A stretch of 28,056 nt of DNA from JAVBUZ01 sp031554725 (GCA_031554725.1 JAVBUZ010000233.1:1-28056), one strand, 5' to 3'. Shown: positions 12,833 through 20,589, counted from the stretch's first letter. Made by a program: numbers and translations. Notes: generated from the letters alone by a model not told the origin.

Positions 12833-13483
12833 TCATGGCATCACGCCTCCGCTTAACTCGATACCTTTTTTTGCAAGAGGACTAAGATACTTAGAATCTA
12901 TATCTAATATCCTTGCCAAATCTGTAATTACAAACTGCTCGCCATTATATTTAATATACACATTTCTTCTAGTATTCCTTGCTTGTTCCCCATTTGTTGC
13001 CCATCTACAATTTTCGGGAGAGTAATTTTTATTTACATCTATTCTATCTATGCTCTTGCCAATTTCAAACCCGTTTCGTAACGCCCATTCAGCAAACATC
13101 CTCTTACTGTTTCTCCATTCATTGCAAACCATTATTCCTCTACCTCCATAGTTTTTATAATTTCTATTATTGGGGTTATGGCATCTTGACATCATTGCAT
13201 GATATGAATTTAAAATTTTATCTCTTTTCCTCTTATCAACTCCAAGATCATTTAAGTCGAGATAAATAGAATCTTCATAATATTTTGCTCTACTTGCATT
13301 AAAATCCCTAATCAGACATCCACAGCTTCTTATCTTTCCACAATTAAAATCATTTTTTCTCACAATCTTGATATTTCCGCAAGTACACTTGCACTTATAT
13401 CCTGGTAATGCCTTCCCATACTTTGTTACATAATTGCAGCTATCTAATACAGTTAATCTTTGTTCTTTTATAATTTCACTCAT
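12833..13483 (-). CDS. Putative homing-type endonuclease (YGGRGI / DRID family)
   Basis: 216 residues. The N-terminus has a zinc-ribbon-like Cys set (KCKCTCG, then SCGC). The centre carries YHAMMSRCHNPNNRNYKNYGGRG and then DRIDVNKNYSPENCRWAT-EQARNTRRN, a phage family usually seen with HNH/AP2-like selfish DNA proteins. The C-terminus (KYNGEQFVITDLARILDID) looks like a short DNA-binding helix unit. The protein at 20582-21256 has the same architecture. The catalytic chemistry is not shown by the sequence, so endonuclease is an inference from motif company and dispersed copies. Confidence 0.65.
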   Translation of the reverse strand: MSEIIKEQRLTVLDSCNYVTKYGKALPGYKCKCTCGNIKIVRKNDFNCGKIRSCGCLIRDFNASRAKYYEDSIYLDLNDLGVDKRKRDKILNSYHAMMSRCHNPNNRNYKNYGGRGIMVCNEWRNSKRMFAEWALRNGFEIGKSIDRIDVNKNYSPENCRWATNGEQARNTRRNVYIKYNGEQFVITDLARILDIDSKYLSPLAKKGIELSGGVMP

Positions 13484-13507
13484 TTTATGCTAGTCTCGGC
13501 TCCTTTC

Positions 13508-13536
13508 TTGATTTGTTTGTTAAATAATGTTAAAAT
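13508..13536 (+). promoter_or_regulatory. Promoter of the rightward membrane-protein cassette
   Basis: TTGATT (13508-13513), a 17-bp spacer and TAAAAT (13531-13536) on the plus strand, opposite to the lytic genes. Confidence 0.7.
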
Positions 13537-13563
13537 AAAATTGTCTAAATGACTTGAGAGGAT

Positions 13564-13899
13564 GTGATTTTATTGATACAATTTCTTAATCTCTGCATTA
13601 TGCGCTATAAAACACGAAAGATGTTAAAAAGACATATTGAACTTTTAAAAGAGACTATTGATGCCAATCATGCTTATTATTTAGATCTCATTAATAGCAT
13701 CGTAGAATTTATCAACAAAACCACCGAGCCAACTATAAAGCAACATATACCAATTACCTATAGCACAAAACCCGTTATTTATCGCTATAATCCTTTAAAT
13801 ATTTGGGGATATATATTCTGTAGTATAAACAAAAGAACTGCGTTAAACACATTCATTTGGTTAGGGATAAGGTGGCACTTTTCTCTATTGAAAGGATGA
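13564..13899 (+). CDS. Unknown protein of the rightward cassette
   Basis: 111 residues from GTG at 13564; a TTG at 13573 is better spaced from the GAGAGGA ribosome site and would remove three residues. The N-terminus is mildly hydrophobic (ILLIQFLNLCIMRYK). A helical coiled-coil-like stretch follows (RKMLKRHIELLKETIDANHAYYLDLINSIVEFINK), then a basic, aromatic C-terminus. No family is recognised. It is driven by its own promoter and followed at once by a small membrane protein, so it reads as a lysogenic accessory gene. Confidence 0.65.
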   Translation: MILLIQFLNLCIMRYKTRKMLKRHIELLKETIDANHAYYLDLINSIVEFINKTTEPTIKQHIPITYSTKPVIYRYNPLNIWGYIFCSINKRTALNTFIWLGIRWHFSLLKG

Positions 13900-13904
13900 T
13901 GTTT

Positions 13905-14042
13905 ATGGTATACATTATGCTTATTATTCTTATAGTCGTTTCATTTTTTACCGTTTATAAGATATTACAATTACCAACTATTAAAAATGCATCTGAAATT
14001 GTACTCAAAACTAAATTATTTGAAATCCATATCAAAAAGTAA
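13905..14042 (+). CDS. 45-residue single-pass membrane protein
   Basis: Residues ~2-22 (VYIMLIILIVVSFFTVYKIL) are one membrane helix, followed by a short charged tail (NASEIVLKTKLFEIHIKK). The start at 13905 is chosen because AAAGGATGATG lies 9 nt before it; ATGs at 13896 and 13899 are too close to the site. It follows the 13564 gene by 5 nt and ends before a terminator. Size and topology fit phage small toxins, exclusion peptides or partner subunits; nothing decides between them. Confidence 0.6.
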   Translation: MVYIMLIILIVVSFFTVYKILQLPTIKNASEIVLKTKLFEIHIKK

Positions 14043-14066
14043 CTTAACTATTAACATGTGTCACTT

Positions 14067-14093
14067 AAAGGGCTCCCTTATGGAGTCCTTTTT
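14067..14093 (+). terminator. Terminator of the rightward cassette
   Basis: AAAGGGCTCC pairs with GGAGTCCTTT (10 bp, one G-U) around a 5-nt loop and runs into T's. Confidence 0.75.
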
Positions 14094-14132
14094 AATGCCT
14101 TAAATTGCTGTCTTCATTATCTTTCCTCCTAG

Positions 14133-14327
14133 TTATATATTCTTTTCTTCAAGACCCTTTTTATATCCCATTAAAAAGGCATTTCGGAATGTATCTTCTT
14201 GGACTGCACAAATATACTCATCTTGCGCTGTGTTTAAATTTGAACATGTCTTTTGTACTTCTTCGGATGCTTGCGCCGAGTTCTCCAAAAACTCATAATA
14301 TAAATCATTTAATTGTGTCTCATTCAT
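14133..14327 (-). CDS. Small helical phage protein
   Basis: 64 residues, helical and acidic, ending DTFRNAFLMGYKKGLEEKNI. No function is recognised. The C-terminal F-x-x-GY/F-x-KG pattern also ends the neighbouring protein (FFRLGFLKGQRAEK), so the two may be distant paralogues. It overlaps that gene by 8 nt. Downstream, an orphan ribosome site (AGGAGG) with a five-codon frame (MKTAI-stop) suggests that a following gene was cut by the rightward cassette. Confidence 0.65.
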   Translation of the reverse strand: MNETQLNDLYYEFLENSAQASEEVQKTCSNLNTAQDEYICAVQEDTFRNAFLMGYKKGLEEKNI

Positions 14328-14619
14328 GATTGTTATCCTTCCTTTTCTGTTTTTCCTTTCTCTGCCTTGCCTTCTCTGCTCTTTGTCCTTTCAGAAATCC
14401 TAACCTAAAGAAATGCATGCAGCTATTAATTGCGTTATTGTTATATACTTGGGCTATTACGGATGCTTCACTACATTTAATGCAGTAATTTCCAATATCA
14501 ATATTTTCTATCAGTTCAAATAATTTCTTATCTTCACCTTCTAATAACTCCCGTCTTTTCTTTGTCTCAAGATAAGCTTCGTGCGCCCTTTCATAATCTT
14601 CTTGCATATATGTATCCAT
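14320..14619 (-). CDS. Small phage protein, basic C-terminus
   Basis: 99 residues. A helical, charged N-terminus (EDYERAHEAYLETKKRRELLEGEDKKLFELIEN), one C-x-x-C (CIKC), and a very basic tail (KGQRAEKARQRKEKQKRKDNNHE) that would bind nucleic acid. No family is recognised. The ATG follows GGAGAGAG. It lies in a string of small early genes after the replication block and overlaps the 14133 gene. Confidence 0.65.
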   Translation of the reverse strand: MDTYMQEDYERAHEAYLETKKRRELLEGEDKKLFELIENIDIGNYCIKCSEASVIAQVYNNNAINSCMHFFRLGFLKGQRAEKARQRKEKQKRKDNNHE

Positions 14620-14634
14620 TATAAATTCTCTCTC

Positions 14635-14862
14635 CTATTCCTCTAAATTTTTCTTACGCTCATAATAACTTTGTACTGCATTAAATAAATCTCTACATAG
14701 TAATTCAATACTTTTACCGTACTGCTTACTTTTGTTCACAAGTTCAGTACCAGCGTCAATGAGTTGTTCCCACTCATTATCTTCTAGTTTTCTTCCTTCA
14801 AACTGTTTACAAAGCTTCCACATATCCGTAAAAAGTGTATATATTAACTTCATTTCTTCCAT
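14635..14862 (-). CDS. Small helical phage protein
   Basis: 75 residues from ATG at 14862, chosen because AAAGGAGT lies just before it. A longer frame upstream would read through the iteron repeats and is rejected. The protein is alpha-helical (LIYTLFTDMWKLCKQFEGRKLEDNEWEQLIDAGTELVNKSKQYG). No function is recognised. Small proteins of this type are common beside replication genes in Clostridia phages. Confidence 0.65.
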   Translation of the reverse strand: MEEMKLIYTLFTDMWKLCKQFEGRKLEDNEWEQLIDAGTELVNKSKQYGKSIELLCRDLFNAVQSYYERKKNLEE

Positions 14863-14874
14863 AAATACTCCTTT

Positions 14875-15077
14875 GTAACACCATTTTTGACACTTGGAAC
14901 ACCTACGTAACACCTTAAGTAACACCAAGAAATCCAGTGTTTATGCGGATGTAACACCGTCACACCTATTTTTTATATTTCTCTATATAGAAAAAATATT
15001 TTATAAATATTTTAAAAAACTTTTTTTCTATATGCATTGTCTGTGTTTTTTGGTGTTCTAGGTGTTCCAAGTGTTAC
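14875..15077. other. Candidate replication origin: iterons flanking an AT-rich core
   Basis: Eight-bp units of GTAACACC and close variants lie at 14875, 14896 (GGAACACC), 14907, 14919, 14951 and 14959 (GTCACACC). Units in the opposite orientation (GGTGTTC, GTGTTAC) lie at 15052, 15061 and 15071. The 16-bp ACACTTGGAACACCTA (14890-14905) recurs inverted at 15059-15074. Between the clusters, 14967-15034 is almost pure A/T with TATA steps. The block sits directly after the helicase and NUMOD4 genes. Iterons around an unwinding element are the standard form of phage and plasmid origins; the initiator is not identified. Confidence 0.6.
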
Positions 15078-15280
15078 AAACCACACATCTTTAGCAGTGT
15101 CCCCTCATATATACATTCATGCTTTCCTTCTTTTGAGAGTGTATAAGATACTGTTCCACTACTAGATATATAATTCAATAACTTATTTTTCTTCTTACTT
15201 ACTACCAATGCTCTGTTTCCTACCTTGCAAATTTTATAAATATCCTCATATCCAGGAATATCTACCCATTGTTCGTCCAT
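15074..15280 (-). CDS. Stand-alone NUMOD4-like DNA-binding protein
   Basis: 68 residues. The start, MDEQWVDIPGYEDIYKICKVGN, follows the NUMOD4 signature (W-x-x-I-x-GYE-x-Y-I), a DNA-binding module normally fused to HNH homing endonucleases. The rest keeps the beta strands of the module (SKKKNKLLNYISSSGTVSYTLSK) but there is no HNH nuclease. It is either a truncated homing endonuclease or a domain recruited by the phage. The stop codon touches the outer iteron of the candidate origin, so a role at the origin is conceivable. The ATG follows AGGAGGAAGT. Confidence 0.7.
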   Translation of the reverse strand: MDEQWVDIPGYEDIYKICKVGNRALVVSKKKNKLLNYISSSGTVSYTLSKEGKHECIYEGTLLKMCGL

Positions 15281-15288
15281 ACTTCCTC

Positions 15289-17172
15289 CTAATCGAAAGG
15301 CAACTTCATTTGATCATCAATCTCCATGAATCCATCTTCCTCATCAATTATCTTTAACCATACACAGCGAGGATTAGAATCTCCAAAACGTTTGTTTTTG
15401 GTATTTTTTCCACCTGATTGAGTAATAAGGCCTTGTTTTGCTGCCCATGTGAGAAAGGCTTTGCTTGAGAAGTTTCCACGTTCACACATGCGATTGAACG
15501 CATTATTTAAAATAATTGCATTACCTTTCTCTATACATCCCCAGCACTCGCCTCTATATTCTCCGTTATCATCTGGTTTAAACTTATTGATATTGATAGA
15601 TACCTCTGACAAGATAAAGTCATAAGCTCGCTTATTCTCTGATACCTCACCTTTGTTTTTTAGGGTATCTACGCACCTATTTAGGTCCAAATAGATATCA
15701 TCACCAAAGATGCAGTCTGTGGCTATTTTGTCAGCCGTAAGCATCACACTAAGCGGAATAGATTGCTTTTCTTCCTTCTCAACGCCTAGCTCCTTAGCTC
15801 TATCATTTATTTGTTGGAGAAATTCTTCTTGCATTTCACGAATCTTATCAAAGCCAAGTCTTTGAACCTCATCAATAAATAGTTGACCTGCAAATCCATA
15901 GTTCCTATTAATGGTCTCAACTACCCTATTTCCGTTCTCAAATATACTTCCATCGTCCATTTCAAAATCCAAAATACGATTGATAGCACCTCCACGCATT
16001 GTATCTGACGCAAGAGGACGCTCTATATTGGTTAGGACTACATTCTGCCAAGTAGTTGCTCTATCAAGCCCTAAATCTCTGTTAGAACGGTCTTTACCTT
16101 TACCACCACACAACATATATATAATGTCTGTAAAGCTGTCGCCGTACTTATCCCTAGTCTTTGAAAGGTCATCTATTACCATTGGAAGGTTATTTAAAAT
16201 GTTGTCTCGAACTTCTAACGCCACCTGACTGCTTACAGGATCAGTTATGTATTTATTCTCTCCCGGATTAGCCCAAATGGAAGTAGCTACCATAAGCGCT
16301 ACCGTCTTACCTTTTCCTGTCTCTCCCCAAAGATTTAAGATAAATGGAAGGATATTAAGAGGTTTTAATAGAACAGAGGCAAAACTACCTGCCATATAAA
16401 GTTGTGGTTCATATCTCTTCGATTTTCGTATTTCGAGCATAAGGTTAAGCCACTTTTGATAATCTCCATGCTCACAAACCGATTCGAAAATATCCTTAAA
16501 TTTACTTTCTGCATCGAACTCTATATCTACGCCATATGGCATGAACTCTCCATTAATCCAGCCAAACTTTGATGTAGACACTCGTGTATCTATGTCGCTA
16601 ATATTGTAGTTTTCTAGGTCTGATAAGAAACGTACTAGCACCTTGGAAGTTTCAGACGTTACAGAGACCCCATAATCGGCTAATCCTACGATTTTATTTG
16701 AAGATGCTATCATTCCTTTATCAATAACAATTTCTTTCCATTTCTGCCCCTTCTGGAAGGCTAATTTAACCTTTTCTTTGCCTGTTTCAGCATTGATTAA
16801 CCTTTGAGTTATAAGAATAGGGTGATAGCAAGCTAGTTGCTCTCCAAACAAGGTAAAGGTCCTTACCCCATAGCTATCAGCTATCCAATTGCTGCAGTAA
16901 AGCTCGCGCCCATCGTCAAAGTAATCAAAATGTGTATAGTTATCAAAGCTAGTCATGCTAGGCTTGTCCGCGTTGGCTCTTTGGATGCTCCTATCAACTT
17001 TCTTATATGCTCGTACTAGCGAATCAAATTTTGACTTAACTCCTAGTAACTTTGCCTTATCCTGCAACGCTAAAAGTATTCTTGCTTTTTCTATTTCGTC
17101 CTGCTCTTCAAAAACTTCTGCTAATACAGCATCAGATAATATTGACACAGCATCTAACACTGTTATATCCAA
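15289..17172 (-). CDS. DUF927-family replicative helicase
   Basis: 627 residues from TTG at 17172, preferred because AGAGGTGA is well spaced before it; an ATG at 17199 has no ribosome site. The C-terminal part is a DUF927/SF3-like AAA+ core. Walker A is GETGKGKT (residues ~283-290) and Walker B is VIDDLS (~332-337). A basic arginine segment follows (ERPLASDTMRGGAINRILDF). It probably unwinds DNA at the phage origin. The CHC2 primase fragment is the gene before it and the candidate iteron origin lies after the next gene. Length fits the phage form, in which primase and helicase are separate genes. Confidence 0.88.
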   Translation of the reverse strand: MDITVLDAVSILSDAVLAEVFEEQDEIEKARILLALQDKAKLLGVKSKFDSLVRAYKKVDRSIQRANADKPSMTSFDNYTHFDYFDDGRELYCSNWIADSYGVRTFTLFGEQLACYHPILITQRLINAETGKEKVKLAFQKGQKWKEIVIDKGMIASSNKIVGLADYGVSVTSETSKVLVRFLSDLENYNISDIDTRVSTSKFGWINGEFMPYGVDIEFDAESKFKDIFESVCEHGDYQKWLNLMLEIRKSKRYEPQLYMAGSFASVLLKPLNILPFILNLWGETGKGKTVALMVATSIWANPGENKYITDPVSSQVALEVRDNILNNLPMVIDDLSKTRDKYGDSFTDIIYMLCGGKGKDRSNRDLGLDRATTWQNVVLTNIERPLASDTMRGGAINRILDFEMDDGSIFENGNRVVETINRNYGFAGQLFIDEVQRLGFDKIREMQEEFLQQINDRAKELGVEKEEKQSIPLSVMLTADKIATDCIFGDDIYLDLNRCVDTLKNKGEVSENKRAYDFILSEVSININKFKPDDNGEYRGECWGCIEKGNAIILNNAFNRMCERGNFSSKAFLTWAAKQGLITQSGGKNTKNKRFGDSNPRCVWLKIIDEEDGFMEIDDQMKLPFD

Positions 17173-17177
17173 CCGTT

Positions 17178-17660
17178 TCACCTCTTTTCTGTTATACATT
17201 CAAGTCTATAAAATAGATATTCAAGCCTATTTTTAGCTTCACACCATTCATCTGAAAACACTTCAAACAGCATTATGAATATCTTCTGTAGTTTTATTTC
17301 TTCAGAAACTACATGCTTTTCTACCTTGAGAGCATGTAGTCGGGCTTTTTCTGTTTCCTTACGCTTATTCATTTTGTATTGATATAAATTGTGTTGGAAA
17401 TCAGAACTTGCTCTGTATGACCCACCAAGCTGCTTAAATGCAGTTTTAAAATCAACATTCTCCTTCTTTTGTACGAATGAAAATATATCCCCTGCCTCAC
17501 CACATCCAAAGCAATAATATGATTCCTTAAAGATTTTCATTGATGCGGTTTTTTCCCTATGAAAAGGGCAGCAACAGAAACCTTTCTTGTCTATTCCAAT
17601 TCCATAGTTTTCTATTACTGCCCTCATAGGTAGTGATTGCTTTAGTTCTTCACTTGTCAT
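17178..17660 (-). CDS. CHC2 zinc-finger DNA primase fragment-type protein
   Basis: 160 residues from ATG at 17660 (GGTGGAG site); GTG at 17669 is the alternative. Residues ~25-65 hold the CHC2 finger: CPFHREKTASMKI, then YYCFGCGEAGDIFSFV. That is the zinc-binding, template-recognising part of DnaG-type primases. No TOPRIM catalytic domain follows; the C-terminal half is helical and charged. It must act with another subunit, most likely the DUF927 protein encoded next. It overlaps the ERCC4 nuclease gene. Confidence 0.88.
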   Translation of the reverse strand: MTSEELKQSLPMRAVIENYGIGIDKKGFCCCPFHREKTASMKIFKESYYCFGCGEAGDIFSFVQKKENVDFKTAFKQLGGSYRASSDFQHNLYQYKMNKRKETEKARLHALKVEKHVVSEEIKLQKIFIMLFEVFSDEWCEAKNRLEYLFYRLECITEKR

Positions 17661-18162
17661 AGGCTCCACCTAATATTTCAAGTATTTTCTTGCCCGTTTC
17701 CTCTTTTGAGCAGAAAACAAAATCTACATTATATCTGTCTCTAATGGTGCAAAGGGATTTGTATAGCTGATTTCCGTCAACAGCTTGTGTCGAAACAATC
17801 TCTTTAACCTTTTTCCCATCAACAGTCTTCCAACGCATTTGATGCTTTCGTGGATTTTTCCAGAAGAATACATCTTCTATAGTTCTAATACCCTCACCAT
17901 GTTCACATAAAATGACTATTTTAATACCTTGCTCTATTGCCCTAACAAGTTCCTTTTTAAACCTTTCGTGTTGCTGGCAGACATTTCCACAAAGTTCTTG
18001 TAAGTCTTGCTTTCTATCCACCACTAAGCGAGGGTTATCCAATGACTGATAGTCACCTACAAAGAGTTTTGAGCGGAAGTGTTTAACTCCCTGCTCCTCA
18101 AATTCTCCAATAATCTTTTCTATGGCTTTGGGTTTTTCCCTTGTGTCTATGTTAATGTTCAA
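17650..18162 (-). CDS. ERCC4-domain nuclease
   Basis: 170 residues from TTG at 18162, placed by GGCGGTGA. The XPF/ERCC4 nuclease motif is visible: DTREKP (D6), GDYQS (D37), VVDRKQD (D49, R50, K51, D53). Such phage proteins cut branched or flap DNA during replication and recombination. The protein lacks the helix-hairpin-helix pair of full XPF enzymes, as usual for phage versions. It lies between the SSB-like gene and the primase. Confidence 0.87.
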   Translation of the reverse strand: MNINIDTREKPKAIEKIIGEFEEQGVKHFRSKLFVGDYQSLDNPRLVVDRKQDLQELCGNVCQQHERFKKELVRAIEQGIKIVILCEHGEGIRTIEDVFFWKNPRKHQMRWKTVDGKKVKEIVSTQAVDGNQLYKSLCTIRDRYNVDFVFCSKEETGKKILEILGGAYDK

Positions 18163-18174
18163 AAAATCACCGCC

Positions 18175-18765
18175 TTAATTAAATGGGAGCTCTTCATTGA
18201 TTCCATCTGGAATATTCATAAAACCATCATTGTAAGACTGTCCACTTCCCGCTGTAAGGAGTTTCTCTTCTGGTATTGGTGCATCTGTCACTTTATCTAC
18301 TGAACAAAACCAGCGCATTTCTCTTTTCTTCCTTCTTTTACCGTTATATTCTTCTTCGATAATTCCAAAAACCCCACCTGCGAGCTTATTTTCAAAGCAT
18401 TCACAGAATTTATCACCCCATTGAACAGTAAAGCCTGGGTTAGAATGTTCTACACAAGTAATGAAAGTTTTAAAAGCACGATTACACTTCCCTTCATTAT
18501 CATCCGTCAATATGTACTGAATTGCTTGATTTGGCCATTTTTTATCTGGTCTAATATCATTTTTAAACTGCTCCGCAAAATAACCTGGCTGCTTATCTGT
18601 ATCTGCAAAATCAAACAACACAGCAATCATGTCCCTTCCACTTCTTGATTTTGTCTCGCTTACTTGCTTTATTACTAGTTTGTGGCCTCCTAATTCAACA
18701 GGCGTAAAACCAGTGCTAGCAGGTGTTTCTTCATAACTATTAGGCTTATTTATTGCCATTTTCAT
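18175..18765 (-). CDS. DUF669-type, likely ssDNA-binding protein
   Basis: 196 residues. The core (GGHKLVIKQVSETKSRSGRDMIAVLFDFADTDKQPGYF to NRAFKTFITCVEHSNPGF) is the DUF669-like family found beside Sak4-type recombinases. It ends EELPFN, close to the acidic PF tip by which bacterial SSB recruits partners. This supports an SSB role, inferred rather than shown. The ATG follows GGGAGGAA and the gene overlaps the end of the ATPase gene by 20 nt. Confidence 0.75.
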   Translation of the reverse strand: MKMAINKPNSYEETPASTGFTPVELGGHKLVIKQVSETKSRSGRDMIAVLFDFADTDKQPGYFAEQFKNDIRPDKKWPNQAIQYILTDDNEGKCNRAFKTFITCVEHSNPGFTVQWGDKFCECFENKLAGGVFGIIEEEYNGKRRKKREMRWFCSVDKVTDAPIPEEKLLTAGSGQSYNDGFMNIPDGINEELPFN

Positions 18766-19375
18766 TTCCTCCCATTTCGTAGTATTCTCTTATAGTTTTA
18801 TCTACAAAGGCTAAATCATTATCAATTTTGATTTCAAACATTTCCATCGGACTCTTTGCTGGGTTACTACCATCAGAGTTCGTTATAAAGAAATGTTCGC
18901 TTCCCTCTACCTGGCAAAGTAGAACTATGGAAAATAACCCTTCTACGGTCAGCTGGTTATCCAGCATCTTACCAAGTGTTTTGGCTTTCAGCTTTCCATC
19001 CTCCGCTAGTTCTGTATGGTGTAGCATATAAACCACACAATCTGGTGGTGTACTTCTGATTATGAAATCTATGAGATTTCTAAAGTTAAGAGCCATGTTG
19101 GTAAACTTCCCATACCCTGATTCCTTTGCATGGTCAAAACTTTCAAATGCCATAAGGTACTGACTATCATCAATAACATACTTTTTGCGTTCTGGATTCC
19201 TTAGCACCTTGTAGATTTTCTCATATGTAGCATTATCAACCTTGGGAATTTTCTTTCGAAAGGGAAGTGGCTTTCCTGCCACATTAAAAATACCTACTTC
19301 GTCCACATCAAAATTCCTCATTGATGTCGACTTTCCTGATCCGCTAGCCCCTAAAACCATTACTGCAATTCCCAT
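18746..19375 (-). CDS. Sak4-like RecA-core ATPase (phage recombinase)
   Basis: 209 residues from ATG at 19375. The start MGIAVMVLGASGSGKSTS carries the Walker A motif (GASGSGKST, residues ~9-17). VGIFNVAGKPLPFRKKIP and the Walker B-like YVIDDSQYLM follow, the pattern of phage single-domain RecA/AAA_24 ATPases of the Sak4 group. These promote strand annealing with an SSB partner, which is the next gene. The frame is open further upstream, but that part belongs to the HNH gene in another frame. The ribosome site GAGGAGGTA is the last codons of the HNH gene. Confidence 0.8.
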   Translation of the reverse strand: MGIAVMVLGASGSGKSTSMRNFDVDEVGIFNVAGKPLPFRKKIPKVDNATYEKIYKVLRNPERKKYVIDDSQYLMAFESFDHAKESGYGKFTNMALNFRNLIDFIIRSTPPDCVVYMLHHTELAEDGKLKAKTLGKMLDNQLTVEGLFSIVLLCQVEGSEHFFITNSDGSNPAKSPMEMFEIKIDNDLAFVDKTIREYYEMGGNENGNK

Positions 19376-19376
19376 T

Positions 19377-19922
19377 TTATACCTCCTCGAATTTCCATGA
19401 ATATCCTCCAGCAGTGTTTCTCTTGCCTGTACAACATTGAGATATATTCCCAATGGAAATTCCAAGATTTTTATGTATTTCCGACAGACTATTCCATTTT
19501 TTAATTTCTTTGTTTTTATCAATCTGAACAATTCTTTTTCTTTGTTTCATTGACGCTTTAAAAGGCCTGTTTGCGTAATTATTGTTATATGTCCTATTGC
19601 ACCACTCCAAATTATCAACATCATAATTTGAAGGATTGGTGTCTTTATGATTTACTTCTAATAAATTTTGAGGATTAGGAATAAATGCAATTGCAACAGC
19701 TCTGTGAATGCTTACATTATATTGTTTTCCATCTCTTCCCATTGTCACAAATGGATACCCATTCCCTCTATCACATGGTTTAAGTGTTCTACCCTTAACA
19801 AGTCTTTTTCCTTTATTACAATTAACATAGTGATCAATACTTTTAACTTCTCCTCGGTTACTTACCATATAGAGTCCTTCGAATCCCTTAACATCTTTCC
19901 ACAAAGTCATTGTTTGATTCAC
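19377..19922 (-). CDS. HNH homing endonuclease (NUMOD4-HNH-NUMOD1)
   Basis: 181 residues from GTG at 19922 or ATG at 19910. Residues 8-28 are NUMOD4 (WKDVKGFEGLYMVSNRGEV). Residues ~70-110 are the HNH nuclease (H73 in SIHRAVAIAF, N91-H92 in EVNHKD, N104 in DNLEWC). Residues ~130-178 are NUMOD1 (IVQIDKNKEIKKWNSLSEIHKNLG). It is a free-standing selfish endonuclease that copies itself between phage genomes. It sits between the Gp157-like and Sak4-like genes, and its own last codons (GAG GAG GTA TAA) serve as ribosome site for the ATPase gene, so the insertion costs the phage little. Confidence 0.92.
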   Translation of the reverse strand: MNQTMTLWKDVKGFEGLYMVSNRGEVKSIDHYVNCNKGKRLVKGRTLKPCDRGNGYPFVTMGRDGKQYNVSIHRAVAIAFIPNPQNLLEVNHKDTNPSNYDVDNLEWCNRTYNNNYANRPFKASMKQRKRIVQIDKNKEIKKWNSLSEIHKNLGISIGNISQCCTGKRNTAGGYSWKFEEV

Positions 19923-20001
19923 TTCTCATTACACTCCTTTCTAAATGTTTTATATGTCTCCTACTGTCACAAATGGTAACCCATTTATCCACTCTACTCA
20001 T
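19888..20001 (-). CDS. Possible small ORF coupled to the Gp157-like gene
   Basis: 37 codons (MSRVDKWVTICDSRRHIKHLERS at the start). Its ATG overlaps the stop of the Gp157-like gene as ATGA, a normal phage coupling. It overlaps the start of the HNH gene and ends soon after. It could be a real tiny gene, or the 5' stub of a gene cut by the HNH insertion. Confidence 0.4.
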   Translation of the reverse strand: MSRVDKWVTICDSRRHIKHLERSVMRSESNNDFVERC

Positions 20002-20459
20002 TTAATCTGAATATTGCTGTTTTCAACCAATACTGCACCAGGTATGTTTCTACCCTCTTCAATACTTTTTTTAATTGCTGTTTTATCAGCAGTAGGCTCT
20101 GCAAACTTTAAAAATGCCTCTGGCAAAATGCTCATATCGTATACATCAACTGCCTTTGATGCTCTAAATGAAATACTTACTCTGCTAGATTTATATGTAC
20201 TACCATTTAAAAAGCTAGATAGATACTTCTTAATCGAATCCACTTTGTTTTCTGCAGATTTTTGCTTCTGAGCAAAAGCATCTTTTTCTGCTTTATATGC
20301 AGCTACTTCTGCATTTAGATTTTTCACCCAAAGAGCAATATTTTCAATTTTGGTATCACGATCCATTTCTAGTTGCCCTAACTTCTCAACATCAATAACC
20401 TCTCCTGTTTCTTCATCGATACAGTTCATAATCTCTTGTTCTATTTCGTATAAGTTCAT
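19998..20459 (-). CDS. Siphovirus Gp157-family protein
   Basis: 153 residues from ATG at 20459 (MNLYEIEQEIMNCIDEETGEVIDVEKLGQLEMDRDTKIENIALWVKN), the usual start of the family. An ATG ten codons upstream has a possible distant ribosome site. The N-terminal half is a coiled coil and the C-terminal half has a beta element (SSRVSISFRASKAVDV). Gp157 of Streptococcus phage Sfi21-type systems is linked to phage resistance, but the mechanism is not known. Here the gene leads the recombination block, as in many siphophages. Confidence 0.85.
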   Translation of the reverse strand: MNLYEIEQEIMNCIDEETGEVIDVEKLGQLEMDRDTKIENIALWVKNLNAEVAAYKAEKDAFAQKQKSAENKVDSIKKYLSSFLNGSTYKSSRVSISFRASKAVDVYDMSILPEAFLKFAEPTADKTAIKKSIEEGRNIPGAVLVENSNIQIK

Positions 20460-20589
20460 CTTTACGTTTCTCTCTTTCCGCCTCTTCATAGGCTTGTCTC
20501 TCTCCTTTTAATCTAGCTTTAGTAGGAACTCCGTATTCTATTTCATCCCACCACCAATCACACACCATGATATTGTCTACTTCACCCAT
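20413..20589 (-). CDS. Small phage protein overlapping the Gp157-like gene
   Basis: 58 residues. A tryptophan-rich start (MGEVDNIMVCDWWWDEIEYG) is followed by a highly charged helix (KARLKGERQAYEEAEREKRKDELIRNR). The ATG follows GAGGAATTAAAA, which is the end of the endonuclease-like gene. The frame overlaps the start of the Gp157-like gene by 47 nt in another frame. Codon use and the good ribosome site support it; no function is recognised. Confidence 0.6.
   Translation of the reverse strand: MGEVDNIMVCDWWWDEIEYGVPTKARLKGERQAYEEAEREKRKDELIRNRTRDYELYR

Noticed and set aside
14863..14928. Upstream extension of the 14635 gene (to 97 residues).
   Set aside because: It would translate the iteron repeats, and a good ribosome site lies at the inner ATG.
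14875..15077. Short repeats as a CRISPR array.
   Set aside because: Units are 8 bp, in both orientations around an AT core; this fits an origin, not CRISPR.
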